Source: JAFECT01 sp035551675 (lineage in GTDB: Bacteria; Pseudomonadota; Alphaproteobacteria; Caulobacterales; Caulobacteraceae). Taken from it: DNA of 64,000 bases. The position numbers were made by a program, and so were the translations under genes. Shown here piece by piece: positions 26,447 through 35,746 of this stretch (its first letter is position 1; every line of letters starts with the position of its first letter). The stretch covers positions 1 through 64,000 of the forward strand of contig DASZMV010000088.1 in NCBI GenBank assembly GCA_035551675.1, given 5' to 3'. The notes under the pieces are model-generated. The model was not told where the DNA came from. It made no database searches and saw only the letters and a list, made by a program, of their open reading frames with translations.

Positions 26447-26501
26447 TTGCTCCGCCAAGTCCAAGGTTCCCGGCCGGCCGGTTTTCCCCTAAAGGCCGCC
26501 C

Positions 26502-27428
26502 ATGCGCCTCGCCTTCATGGGCACCCCTGAATTCGCCGTCGGAACCCTGGCCGAGCTGGTCTCGGGCGGGCACGACATTGCGGCCGTCTATACCCAGCCG
26601 CCCCGGCCGCGCGGACGGGGCCAGGCCGAACAGCCGTCGCCGGTGCAGGCGTTCGCCGAGGGGCTGGCGCTCCCAGTGCGCACGCCCAAGTCCATGCGCG
26701 ACCCGCAAGCCATCGCCGAGTTCGAGGCGCTGAACCTCGACGCCGCCGTCGTCGTCGCCTTCGGGCAGATCCTGCCGCGCGCCGTGATCGAGGCGCCCAG
26801 GCTCGGGACCTTCAACCTGCATGCGTCGCTGTTGCCGCGTTGGCGGGGCGCGGCGCCGATCCAGCGCGCGATCATGGCCGGCGACACGCAGACCGGCGTG
26901 CAGGTGATGCGGCTGACCGAAGGGCTCGACGAAGGGCCGATCGTATTGTCCGAGACCGTGCCCATCGACTGGGACGAGACCGCGGGTGCGCTGCACGACA
27001 AGCTGGCCATCGTCGGCGCCTCCCTGATCTCGCCTGCGCTCGCCGCCATCGAACGCGGCGTCGCGGTGGAGACGCCTCAGGTCGAAGACGGCGTCACCTA
27101 CGCCAAGAAGATCACGCCCCAGGAGACGCGCATCGACTGGACGCGACCGGCGCCCGAAGTCGACCGCCACATCCGCGGCCTGTCGCCCTTCCCCGGCGCG
27201 TGGTTCGAGGCGCCCGGCGCCAAGGGCCCGGTCCGGGTGAAGGCCCTGATGTCGCGCGTGAGCGCCGCCGCCGGCCATCCCGGCGAAATCCTGCAAGACG
27301 GCCTGCTGATCGCGTGCGGCGACGGGGCGGTGCGTCTCACCCGGGTGCAACGCGAGGGAAAGGGGCCGCAGGACGCGGAGACCTTCCTGCGGGGTTTTGT
27401 TCTCACCGACGGCGCCGTCGTAAGCTGA
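26502..27428 (+). CDS. fmt: Methionyl-tRNA formyltransferase
   Basis: 308 residues. Motifs: MRLAFMGTPEFAVGTLAEL at the start, VYTQPPRPRGRG, the folate-binding catalytic block VAFGQILPRAVIEAPRLGTFNLHASLLPRWRGAAPIQ split over about residues 85-125 (catalytic Asn, His and, further on, Asp in MRLTEGLDEGPIV), and a C-terminal OB-like domain. It makes fMet-tRNA for initiation. One base separates its stop from the truA start, so the two are translationally coupled. Confidence 0.97.
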   Translation: MRLAFMGTPEFAVGTLAELVSGGHDIAAVYTQPPRPRGRGQAEQPSPVQAFAEGLALPVRTPKSMRDPQAIAEFEALNLDAAVVVAFGQILPRAVIEAPRLGTFNLHASLLPRWRGAAPIQRAIMAGDTQTGVQVMRLTEGLDEGPIVLSETVPIDWDETAGALHDKLAIVGASLISPALAAIERGVAVETPQVEDGVTYAKKITPQETRIDWTRPAPEVDRHIRGLSPFPGAWFEAPGAKGPVRVKALMSRVSAAAGHPGEILQDGLLIACGDGAVRLTRVQREGKGPQDAETFLRGFVLTDGAVVS

Positions 27429-27429
27429 C

Positions 27430-28185
27430 ATGCCCCGCTATCGCCTCCTGATCGAATACGATGGCGGCCCGTTCCACGGCTGGCAGGTCCAGGCCGACGG
27501 ACCGTCGGTCCAGGGCGCCCTGGCCCGCGCGGTCGAGGCCTTCTGCGGCGAGCGCGTGCAGGTCTTCGGCGCCGGGCGCACCGACTCCGGCGTGCACGCC
27601 ACCGGTCAGGTGGCCCACATCGAGCTCGAGCGCGACTGGCCCGCGCGCACGGTGCGCGACGCGATCAACGCGCACCTCGTCCCCGACCCCATCGTGATCG
27701 TCGAAGCCCAGGTCGCGGCGCCCGACTTTCACGCGCGCTTTTCCGCGACCGGGCGGCGCTACCTCTATCGCATCCTCAATCGCGCGACGCCGCCGGCGCT
27801 CGACAAGGGGCGCGTGTTCTGGATCAAGAAGCCGCTCGACGCCGACGCGATGCAGGCGGGCGCCAACTTTCTCCTGGGGCGGCATGACTTCACCACCTTC
27901 CGCGACGCGAACTGCCAGGCGAACTCGCCCTTGCGAACGCTCGACGTAGCCGAGGTCATCCGCGACGGCGAAGAGATTCGCCTGGTCTTCGCCGCGCGCT
28001 CATTCCTGCACCGCCAGGTCCGCTCGATGAGCGGCGCCCTGGCCGAAGTCGGCGTCGGCAAGTGGGCGCCCGACGACGTGCGCTCCGCGCTGGAAGCCCG
28101 CGATCGCCGCCGCTGCGGCGTCGTCGCGCCGGCGCACGGCCTCTACCTCACCCACGTGAGCTACGAACCGCTCCCGGACGCTTAA
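27430..28185 (+). CDS. truA: tRNA pseudouridine(38-40) synthase
   Basis: 251 residues. The catalytic Asp is in FGAGRTDSGVHATGQVAH (about residue 52). Other TruA motifs: YDGGPFHGWQVQ, ATGRRYLYRILNR, GRHDFTTFRDANCQA, and SFLHRQVRSMSGALAEVG. It modifies uridines in the tRNA anticodon arm. It overlaps the fmt operon and ends 59 bases before the DUF4153 gene. Confidence 0.97.
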   Translation: MPRYRLLIEYDGGPFHGWQVQADGPSVQGALARAVEAFCGERVQVFGAGRTDSGVHATGQVAHIELERDWPARTVRDAINAHLVPDPIVIVEAQVAAPDFHARFSATGRRYLYRILNRATPPALDKGRVFWIKKPLDADAMQAGANFLLGRHDFTTFRDANCQANSPLRTLDVAEVIRDGEEIRLVFAARSFLHRQVRSMSGALAEVGVGKWAPDDVRSALEARDRRRCGVVAPAHGLYLTHVSYEPLPDA

Positions 28186-28244
28186 GGGACTCGACAGCGT
28201 AGCCATTCGGCGCACTATCCCGCCCGTCGCGGGGAACGGATGTC

Positions 28245-29993
28245 ATGACCGAGCAAGTCCAGGGCGCCGGCGGCGCCTCGTCGAGGATCGGGCTCGCCCG
28301 CGTCGCGATTGGTTTGGCGCAGGGCGTTGCGCTCTACGGCCTCCACTGGGCATGGATAGGCAAGCCGAGTTGGCCCGCCACGGAACCGGTGCTTTACGAT
28401 GGGTTGTTGCTCGCAACGGCCTTTGTTCCGCTTATCCCGCTCGCGGGGCTGGCCGAGATGCGGCGCGCTACGCTGATCGTTTGGACGGTCGCGGCCACCG
28501 TGGTCGCCGCTGGTCTCGGCGCCTACGGTGCGCTGCGCGAGGCGGGCGGCGAACCTCACCAGATCTTGAGTTTCCCGGTTGTCGCCTTCACCGCGGCCTT
28601 TCTGTTCATCGCCAACCACCTGATCGCGCCCGCCGATGCGGAGCGAAAGCCGATTGCGAGCCACCTCGCCTATTTCGACACCACCTGGAAGCACGGAGTG
28701 CAGCTCGTCCTGTCGCTCCTGTTCGTCGGCGCGTTCTGGGCGGCGCTACGACTGGGCGGCGCCCTGTTTGGGCTGATCGGACTGAAGTTTCTCAACGAGC
28801 TGTTCGACAAGGACTGGTTCTGGATTCCGGTCAGCTTCGTCGTGTTCGCGGCGGCGGTTCATCTGGCCGATGTGCGTGCGGGTTTGACACGCGGCATCCG
28901 CACCGTCGGCCTTACCCTGTTGTCGTGGCTGATGCCGATTATGGGCCTGCTCGCGTTCGGCTTCCTCGTAGCGCTCCTGTTTACCGGCCTCGCACCGCTT
29001 TGGAAACTGGGACGCTCAACCGCAATTCTACTCAGCGCCGCCGCGGTCCTCGTGGTCCTGATCAACGCCGCCTACCAGGACGGTCAGGCTGACACACGCG
29101 CCCCGCTGGTGCTGCGCTGGGCCGGACGCATCACGGCGCTTCTGATTACGCCGTTGCTGATGATCGCGGCCGTGGGCCTGTGGATACGCATTGGCCAGCA
29201 TGGTCTCACGCCGGATCGCATCATCGCCATCGCCTGCGTGATTGTCGGCGCCTGTTATGCGCTCGGTTACGGGATCGCGGCGGTGCTGCCAGGCGCCTGG
29301 ATGAAGCCCCTGGAAAGGACCAACGTCCTTACCGCTCTGGTCATCCTCGTCGTCATTCTGGCGCTGTTCACACCAATCGCCGACCCGGCGCGCATTTCGA
29401 CCGACGACCAAGTCACGCGCCTGGAAGCGGGCCGCATCGCGCTGGACAAGTTCGACTTCGAGTTTTTGCGCTTCAAGGCCGGTCACTACGGCCGCGACGC
29501 CCTGAAGCGGTTGGCGAACCGGACCACCGGACCCAACGCCGCTGCCATCGCGCAGAGGGCCAAGGACGCCTTGACCGAAAAGAACCGCTGGGACCGAACC
29601 CACACGCCCTTGAAGCCGGTCGATCAGATCAAGGTCTATCCAGAAGGCCGGAAGCTTCCCGACAGCTTCCTGAAACAGGACTGGAGCACCACGCCCCTGT
29701 GCGAAGGTGGTTTCGGAGACTGCGAAGCCTACCTCGTCGACGCGAACGGCGACAGCAAGACCGAGGTGCTCTTGTATAACGGCATCTTTGCAAACCTGTT
29801 CGCACAGGGCGCTGACGGGTCATGGAAACCCGCGGGCAGTTACGAGGTGTTCTGCGCCAACGTTAGAGACGCCCTGCGAGCCGGCAAATATGCGTTCGTG
29901 CCGTCCGTCTCGCGCGACCTCGAAATCGGCGGGGTCCGCTACGCTTATCGGAACTATTTCGGCCCACGCGCCTGCGCGCCTCCGAAGAAGTAG
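28245..29993 (+). CDS. DUF4153 domain-containing polytopic membrane protein
   Basis: 582 residues. About twelve hydrophobic segments occupy residues ~15-400, with DUF4153 wording such as FFDTTWKHGVQLVLSLLFVG-like and LKFLNELFDKDWFWIPVSF. A soluble C-terminal part (about 410-582) begins ISTDDQVTRLEAGRIALDKFDFEFLRF and includes a short GDSKTEVLLY repeat-like segment. There is no known activity. It is convergent with dapE (9 bases between stops). Confidence 0.8.
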   Translation: MTEQVQGAGGASSRIGLARVAIGLAQGVALYGLHWAWIGKPSWPATEPVLYDGLLLATAFVPLIPLAGLAEMRRATLIVWTVAATVVAAGLGAYGALREAGGEPHQILSFPVVAFTAAFLFIANHLIAPADAERKPIASHLAYFDTTWKHGVQLVLSLLFVGAFWAALRLGGALFGLIGLKFLNELFDKDWFWIPVSFVVFAAAVHLADVRAGLTRGIRTVGLTLLSWLMPIMGLLAFGFLVALLFTGLAPLWKLGRSTAILLSAAAVLVVLINAAYQDGQADTRAPLVLRWAGRITALLITPLLMIAAVGLWIRIGQHGLTPDRIIAIACVIVGACYALGYGIAAVLPGAWMKPLERTNVLTALVILVVILALFTPIADPARISTDDQVTRLEAGRIALDKFDFEFLRFKAGHYGRDALKRLANRTTGPNAAAIAQRAKDALTEKNRWDRTHTPLKPVDQIKVYPEGRKLPDSFLKQDWSTTPLCEGGFGDCEAYLVDANGDSKTEVLLYNGIFANLFAQGADGSWKPAGSYEVFCANVRDALRAGKYAFVPSVSRDLEIGGVRYAYRNYFGPRACAPPKK

Positions 29994-30002
29994 TGCCGCG
30001 GG

Positions 30003-31145
30003 TCAGCGGAACCGCTCGAAGTAGAGCCGGATCACCCGCGCATAGAGGTCAGTGAGGCGGCCGATCTCGTCGACCGCGATGCGCTCGTCGATCTGGTGGA
30101 TGGTCTGGCCGACGGGGCCGAGTTCGAGCACGGGGCAGAGCGCGCGGATGAAACGCGCGTCGGAGGTGCCGCCCGTCGTGTTGGCGTCGGGGCGGGCGCC
30201 GGTCTCCTGCTCGATCGCCGCGCAGACCAGGTCCACGAACGGACCCGGCTCGGTCAGGAAGGCGTCGCCGGAGTGCAGGAACTCGAGCGCGATCTCGAGG
30301 CCGCTTTCCGCTTTCACCTTTTCCGTCTCGCCCGCGATCCAGTCGATCAGCTCGGCGCCCGTGTGCGAGGGATTGAAGCGGATGTTGAAACGGCCGTGCG
30401 CGGACGCGGGAATGACATTGGTGGCGCCGTTGCCGACATCGACGGTGGTGATCTCGAGGTTCGACGGCGGGAAGGACGGATAGCCGTCGTCCAGCCGGCG
30501 CGACCGCAATCGGTCGAGCAGGGTCAGAAGCACCGGGATCGGGTTGGCGGCGCGGTCGGGGTAGGCGACGTGACCCTGGCGGCCCTCGACCGTGATCCAG
30601 ACATTGAGCGAGCCGCGGCGCCCGATCTTGATCACGTCGCCGAGTTTGGCGACCGAGCTCGGCTCGCCGACCAGGCAGTGGTCGATGCGCTCGCCCTCCT
30701 GTTGCAACAGGTCGACGACCTTGCGCGTGCCGTCGATGGCGCGGCCTTCCTCGTCGCCGGTGATCAGGAGCGAGAACGAACCCTTCGGCGCCGCAGACTC
30801 GAGCATGCGCTCCACCGCCGCGATCCAGGCCGCGATCGAGCCCTTCATGTCCGCCGCGCCGCGGCCGATCAGGACGCCGTCCACGATCTCGGCCGCGAAC
30901 GGATCGACGCGCCAGGCCTTGGGGTCGCCGGGGGGCACCACGTCGGTGTGGCCGGCGAAGCAGAGGTTGGGGCTCTCGCTCCCGCGCCGGGCGTAGAGGT
31001 TCTCCACCTCACCGAAGCGCAGGCGCCGGCATAAAAACCCCAGGCGCTCGAGTTCGGCCTGCACCAGGTCCATGGCGCCTTCGTCGGCGGGGGTGACCGA
31101 GGGGCGGCGGATCAGGGCGCGGGTGAAGTCGACGGGATCGAGCAT
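30003..31145 (-). CDS. dapE: Succinyl-diaminopimelate desuccinylase
   Basis: 380 residues, the family length. M20 metal-site motifs: CFAGHTDVVPPGD (about 65-77), GRGAADMKGSIAAW (about 93-106) and ITGDEEGRAIDGT (about 128-140, catalytic EE pair), plus SDARFIRALCPVLELGPVG near the end with the last His in QTIHQID. It makes LL-diaminopimelate for lysine and peptidoglycan. Other genes of the pathway in this window: dapD at 35747. The start is divergent from the MFS gene, with a 76-base shared control region. Confidence 0.97.
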   Translation of the reverse strand: MLDPVDFTRALIRRPSVTPADEGAMDLVQAELERLGFLCRRLRFGEVENLYARRGSESPNLCFAGHTDVVPPGDPKAWRVDPFAAEIVDGVLIGRGAADMKGSIAAWIAAVERMLESAAPKGSFSLLITGDEEGRAIDGTRKVVDLLQQEGERIDHCLVGEPSSVAKLGDVIKIGRRGSLNVWITVEGRQGHVAYPDRAANPIPVLLTLLDRLRSRRLDDGYPSFPPSNLEITTVDVGNGATNVIPASAHGRFNIRFNPSHTGAELIDWIAGETEKVKAESGLEIALEFLHSGDAFLTEPGPFVDLVCAAIEQETGARPDANTTGGTSDARFIRALCPVLELGPVGQTIHQIDERIAVDEIGRLTDLYARVIRLYFERFR

Positions 31146-31221
31146 CCCTGCCCCTTACGGCCAGTCGCGGACTGCGCCAAGCCGGTTGCCACCACGACCC
31201 GTTGCGCTCTAGGACCAGAGG

Positions 31222-32493
31222 GTGTCCACCGCCGAGGCCGTCTCCACCAATCCGTTCCGCGTACCGGACTTCCGGCTCTATTGGGCGTGCCGGATCGCGG
31301 CCATCTTCGCCACCCAGACCCAGAGCACCACCCTCGCCTGGCAGGTCTATCGCGTGGTGCGCGACCGCAGCCTGACGCACGGCGATTCGCCCGCCGCGGC
31401 GATCAAGGCCGCGGCGTTCAGCGTCGGCATGATCGGCCTGGTCCAGTTCCTGCCCATGGTGCTGATGAGCCTGCCCGCCGGCGAGATCGCCGACCGCCAT
31501 GACCGGCGCCTGATCCTGACCCTGTGCCTGGGCGCGGATGCGGTGTGCGCGGCCCTGTTCGTCGTCCTGTCGGTGAGCGGTCACACGCAATTGCCCTTCC
31601 TGCTGGCGGTCGCCGCCCTCTATGCGGCGGCGCGCGCCTTCATCGCGCCGGCGTCGTCGTCGCTCTTGCCCATGCTGGTGCCGCGCGAGACCCTGCCGCG
31701 CGCCATCGCCATCAACTCAATGGCCTTTCAGGTCGGGACTATCGCAGGGCCGGCGCTGGCCGGTCCGCTGATCGCGATTTCGCCCACCTTCGCCTACGCC
31801 GTCTCAACGGTCCTGTTCATCGTCGGCGTGCTGGTGCTGTTGCCGATGCAACCGCGCAGGCCCCAGACCGCGCCGACCGGCCTGTCGCGCTGGGCCGCGA
31901 TCCGCGAGGGGCTGAGTTACGTCTGGCGCACCAAGATCGTGTTCGGCGCCATTTCGCTCGACCTGTTCGCGGTGCTGCTCGGCGGCGCGACCCTGCTGAT
32001 GCCCGCCTTCGCCATCGATATTCTGCACGTCGGCGCCCATGGCTACGGCCTGTTGCGCTCGGCGACCGGGATCGGGGCGTTCGGCATGGCGCTCTATCTC
32101 TCGCGGTTCAGCATTCACCGGCGCGCGGGGTTGTGGATGTTCGCCGCGGTCGCGGTGTTCGGCGTCGCCACCATCGTGTTCGGGGTGTCGAAGCTGTTCT
32201 GGCTGACCCTGATCGCGCTGGTGGTCATCGGCGCCGCGGACATGATCAGCGTGAACGTGCGTCAGACGCTCATTCAGCTGACGACGCCCGACGCCATGCG
32301 CGGCCGCGTCTCGGCGGTCTCGATGATCTTCATCTCCGCCTCCAACGAGCTCGGCGAGTTCGAGACCGGCGTGGTGGCTCGGTTTCTGGGCGTGGTCGGC
32401 GCGGCCATCTTCGGCGGCGTCGGTTCGGTGGCGGTGACGGGTCTATGGGCTTGGTGGTTCCCGGCGCTGCGCAAGGCGGATCGGTTGACCTAG
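31222..32493 (+). CDS. MFS transporter (MFS_3 / EntS-like exporter)
   Basis: 423 residues from GTG at 31222. The motif FRVPDFRLYWACRIAAIFA opens the first of about 11-12 helices; the loop 2-3 signature is GEIADRHDRRLILTLCL (about 87-103). Wording through the centre (FIAPASSSLLPMLVPRETLPRAIAIN) fits the MFS_3 group that includes EntS and many drug-like exporters. The substrate is unknown. It stands alone between dapE (divergent) and the GH13 gene. Confidence 0.85.
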   Translation: MSTAEAVSTNPFRVPDFRLYWACRIAAIFATQTQSTTLAWQVYRVVRDRSLTHGDSPAAAIKAAAFSVGMIGLVQFLPMVLMSLPAGEIADRHDRRLILTLCLGADAVCAALFVVLSVSGHTQLPFLLAVAALYAAARAFIAPASSSLLPMLVPRETLPRAIAINSMAFQVGTIAGPALAGPLIAISPTFAYAVSTVLFIVGVLVLLPMQPRRPQTAPTGLSRWAAIREGLSYVWRTKIVFGAISLDLFAVLLGGATLLMPAFAIDILHVGAHGYGLLRSATGIGAFGMALYLSRFSIHRRAGLWMFAAVAVFGVATIVFGVSKLFWLTLIALVVIGAADMISVNVRQTLIQLTTPDAMRGRVSAVSMIFISASNELGEFETGVVARFLGVVGAAIFGGVGSVAVTGLWAWWFPALRKADRLT

Positions 32494-32564
32494 CTTCCTC
32501 CTCCCCGTCACCCCCGGCGACGGAACATTATTTGAGGTAGAGTGGGAATTGAGCGGAGCTTGAC

Positions 32565-34163
32565 GTGCCCAGCACATCGACAAAACCCGAATGGTGGCGG
32601 ACCGGGGTTGTGTATCAGGTCTATCCGCGTTCGTTTCAGGACACGGACGGCGACGGCGTCGGCGACCTGAAGGGGATCGAGCAGCGGCTCGACTATCTGG
32701 TCTGGCTGGGCGTCGACGCGGTGTGGATATCGCCCTTCCAGCCGTCGCCGATGAAGGACTTCGGCTACGACGTCAGCGACTACTGCGATGTCGACCCGCT
32801 GTTCGGCACGCTGGCCGACTTCGACCGATTGCTGACGGCGGCGCACGCCAAGGGTCTGCGGGTGCTGATCGATTTCGTGCCCAACCACACCTCGGACCAG
32901 CATCCGTGGTTCGTCGAGTCGCGGTCGGGCCCGGACAATCCCAAGCGCGACTGGTACGTCTGGCGTGACGGCGGAACTGGCCAAGAGCCCCCCAACAACT
33001 GGCTGTCGGTGTTCGGCGGCAGCGCCTGGTCTTTCGATCCGCCGAGCGGGCAGTTTTATCTGCACTCGTTCCTGCCCGAGCAGCCCGACCTCAACTGGCG
33101 CAATCCCGAGGTCGAGCGCGCTATGTTCGACGTGCTGCGCTTCTGGCTCGATCGCGGCGTCGACGGGTTTCGCATGGACGTGCTGTGGTACCTGATCAAG
33201 GACGCCCAGTTCCGCGACAACCCCGCCAACCCGGCGTTCGATCCGGCGCGCGACCCGCCGCACCTGATCCTCGATCCGCTCTACAGCGCCGACCGGCCCG
33301 AGACGCTGGACATCGTCAGGCGCATGCGCGCGCTGCTCGACAGTTATGCCGGCGAGCGGGTGATGGTGGCGGAGACCTATTTGCCGATCAAACGCCTCGC
33401 CGCCTGGTACGGCCCCGAACTCGACGCCGCGCAGCTGCCGTTCAACTTCAAGCTCATCCAGACGCCGTGGACCGCGCGCGACGTGGCCGACATCGTGAGG
33501 CGCTACGAAGCCGCGTTGCCCGAAGGCGCACAGCCCAACTGGGTGCTCGGCAACCATGACAATCCGCGCGTGGCGTCGCGGCTGGGTGAACGGCGCGCGC
33601 GCGCCGCGGCCGTGTTGCTGCTCACCTTGCGCGGCACGCCGACGCTCTATTACGGCGACGAGCTCGGCTTGGGCGATGCGGCGATCGCGCCCGGCGCCGA
33701 GCGCGATCCGCGTGCAAAAACTCAGCCCGGCCACGGCCGCGATCCCGAACGCACGCCCATGCGCTGGACCGGCGCGTCCGGCGTAGGGTTCAGCACCGGC
33801 GCGCCGTGGCTTCCAATCGGAGACGATGTCACGCGCATCAATGTCGAGGCGGAGCGTGAGGATCCGCGCTCGATGCTGAGCCTGTATCGCCGGCTGCTGG
33901 CGCTGCGGCGCGCGCATCCCGCGCTCCATCAAGGCGCGCTCAGCGGGCCCGAGGTCCAGGGCGACGTCTTAACCTATGGGCGGGAATGGGAGGGCCGGCG
34001 CGTCGTCGTGGCGGTCAACTTCGCGAGCGAGCCCCGGCGCTTTCACCCAACTGAAGCTGATAGCGGGACCGTTGTCCTCTCGACGGCGCCGGATCGTGAA
34101 GGCCGGCGCGTGTCCGGTCCGTTCGATCTGGGCCCCGACGAAGCCCTGCTGATCGAGGCTTGA
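32565..34163 (+). CDS. GH13 alpha-glucosidase
   Basis: 532 residues from GTG at 32565 (MPSTSTKPEWWRTGVVYQVY). The four GH13 regions are present: DFVPNHTS (about 105), GVDGFRMDVLW with the nucleophile Asp near 204, VMVAETYLP with the acid/base Glu near 269, and VLGNHDNPR with the third Asp near 330. The pattern VYQVYPRSFQDTDGDGVGDL is typical of alpha-glucosidase/oligo-1,6-glucosidase. There is no signal peptide, so it is a cytoplasmic maltose-type enzyme. No sugar transporter lies beside it. Confidence 0.93.
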   Translation: MPSTSTKPEWWRTGVVYQVYPRSFQDTDGDGVGDLKGIEQRLDYLVWLGVDAVWISPFQPSPMKDFGYDVSDYCDVDPLFGTLADFDRLLTAAHAKGLRVLIDFVPNHTSDQHPWFVESRSGPDNPKRDWYVWRDGGTGQEPPNNWLSVFGGSAWSFDPPSGQFYLHSFLPEQPDLNWRNPEVERAMFDVLRFWLDRGVDGFRMDVLWYLIKDAQFRDNPANPAFDPARDPPHLILDPLYSADRPETLDIVRRMRALLDSYAGERVMVAETYLPIKRLAAWYGPELDAAQLPFNFKLIQTPWTARDVADIVRRYEAALPEGAQPNWVLGNHDNPRVASRLGERRARAAAVLLLTLRGTPTLYYGDELGLGDAAIAPGAERDPRAKTQPGHGRDPERTPMRWTGASGVGFSTGAPWLPIGDDVTRINVEAEREDPRSMLSLYRRLLALRRAHPALHQGALSGPEVQGDVLTYGREWEGRRVVVAVNFASEPRRFHPTEADSGTVVLSTAPDREGRRVSGPFDLGPDEALLIEA

Positions 34164-34212
34164 CCTGAGGGCCCGGAGAGGGGCTTCCTTCGCGCCTCAA
34201 GCGGGTAAGGCC

Positions 34213-35184
34213 ATGCTTGGACGTCCGGCGAAATTCCTGGTCGCAGCCGCCCTGGCGCTAGCCTGCACGGGGAGCGCATGGGCGTTCGGCACGACCCGCA
34301 GCCTGGGCCAGAACGCCGAGCACGAGAAGATCACCCGCCTCGCGCTCGCCTGCGGCCGCGCTCAGGCGCCCTGCTTCCAGCCCCTCACCCTCGACGTCCT
34401 GGCCGGCAAAAAGGGGACGCTCGGCGCCATCGGCGCGGCCGACGTCGGAACCCTGACCTTTCAGCACAAGGCCCACTGCGACGGCGGCGACTTCCTCGAC
34501 GCGCCCGGCTATCCGCAGACCGCCGCGAAGGCGCGCGCGGCGCTCGAAGTCTGCCGCGCCTGGATGCGCAGCGAGATCGAGGCGGCGACCAAGGAGGCCG
34601 GGGACGTGCTCGACAAGACCGGCGCCATCCGTCCCGAGCAGACCCATCTCGACTGCAGCTTCGCCGGTTCGTTTCGCGGCGGCGCCAAGTGCAAGGCGCT
34701 GGGCGACTTCGGCGCTTCGCTGCACGCGGCGCAGGACTTCTATGCGCACTCGAACTGGGTCGACCTGCCGCCGACCGGTCCGGTGGGGCCGCAGAATCCG
34801 CCGGGCCTCGGACACGACGGTCCGGCGCCGTGGCTCGACTGGCGCACCATCACGCCCTTTCCCAAGGGCTTGATCTCGGACTGTTTCATCGGCCTGCCCG
34901 AGAGCATGTTCTGCAACTACGGCCGCACCTCGCGGGTGAAGCACGCGTTCATCAACAAGGATGACGGCGCCATCGACGTCGAAACCGGCAAGGTCGGCGC
35001 CGGCACGACGCCGCGCGGCGCCAGCAACGGCAACTTCGCCCGCGCGGTCCGCGCCGCCGAGGCGGAGACGCAGGTGAAATGGGCCACGCTGACCGAGCTG
35101 CTGCGCCAACGCTACGGCCGCGAAAAGGGCGACCGCATCGTCTGTGCGCTGATCAGCGATGCGCCGGCGAAGAGCTGCCGCTGA
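34213..35184 (+). CDS. Secreted HET-C / zinc-dependent phospholipase C-like protein (CinY-like)
   Basis: 323 residues with a signal peptide (LGRPAKFLVAAALALACTGSAWA, cleavage near residue 24). The mature protein has His and Asp clusters spaced like the all-helical zinc phospholipase C/P1 nuclease/HET-C fold: QNAEHEKITRLA, FQHKAHCDGGDFLD, and especially FGASLHAAQDFYAHSNWVDL (about 170-189). Several cysteines suggest disulfides. I recall the name CinY for such proteins in Caulobacter annotations, with low certainty. A lipid- or nucleotide-cleaving role is inference. The gene is 49 bases downstream of the glucosidase, perhaps in the same transcript. Confidence 0.65.
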   Translation: MLGRPAKFLVAAALALACTGSAWAFGTTRSLGQNAEHEKITRLALACGRAQAPCFQPLTLDVLAGKKGTLGAIGAADVGTLTFQHKAHCDGGDFLDAPGYPQTAAKARAALEVCRAWMRSEIEAATKEAGDVLDKTGAIRPEQTHLDCSFAGSFRGGAKCKALGDFGASLHAAQDFYAHSNWVDLPPTGPVGPQNPPGLGHDGPAPWLDWRTITPFPKGLISDCFIGLPESMFCNYGRTSRVKHAFINKDDGAIDVETGKVGAGTTPRGASNGNFARAVRAAEAETQVKWATLTELLRQRYGREKGDRIVCALISDAPAKSCR

Positions 35185-35194
35185 CGGGGTCTTT

Positions 35195-35635
35195 CTAAAC
35201 GGGCGCGCCGAAACGGTTGGCGCCTTTCTGTCCGCGCAGGAACCCGAACTCGATCCAAGCCCAGATCGCGAGTACGACGGCTGCGAGCGTCAATACCAAC
35301 GCGCCGATCAAGACAACGAGACTTGGCGCGCCGATGGGGAGCGTCATAAGTCGCGCCAGACCGATGAGCGCGGACGGTCCGGCCCCGAACACCAGCAACC
35401 ACCAAGCGCTCTTGCCGCGATCGTGCAGGCGCCGCACGGCGACCGCCAGGTTGGCGACGAGGAGCGGCGCGAACAGCACGGCGCACACGGCGCCGGCCAC
35501 GGACGACGCCATGGTTGCAAAGACGACCAGACCTTCGACCACCGCCGAAAGCACAATGAGACTTAGCGTCGTGCGCCAATACGCCAGCCGGGTCGACCGG
35601 CCTCGAAAACTGAAGACTCTCGCCAAGCGCTGCAT
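35195..35635 (-). CDS. DUF805 family membrane protein
   Basis: 146 residues with four membrane helices. Starts MQRLARVFSFRGRSTRLAYW, where FRGRxxRxxYW is the DUF805 opening signature; RRLHDRGKSAWW (about 70-81) is the second signature. It ends with hydrophobic LVVLIGALVLTLAAVVLAIW and a basic tail. The family function is unknown. It is convergent with the HET-C-like gene (10 bases between stops). Confidence 0.87.
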   Translation of the reverse strand: MQRLARVFSFRGRSTRLAYWRTTLSLIVLSAVVEGLVVFATMASSVAGAVCAVLFAPLLVANLAVAVRRLHDRGKSAWWLLVFGAGPSALIGLARLMTLPIGAPSLVVLIGALVLTLAAVVLAIWAWIEFGFLRGQKGANRFGAPV

Positions 35636-35746
35636 AGTCGCGGTCCCTCAGTTGGCCAGATGCTTGGCGAGAGAGGCGTTAGACATTGCGGCATACCCCC
35701 GCAATGGTCGAGCTTACCGCGGCCGTGCGCGAATACAATCTGAAGC

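Noticed and set aside
24227..26464. 745-codon open frame on the minus strand
   Set aside because: It runs antisense through rmuC, the DMT gene and def, all of which have clear motifs. The composition is His/Arg/Asp-rich without conserved features.
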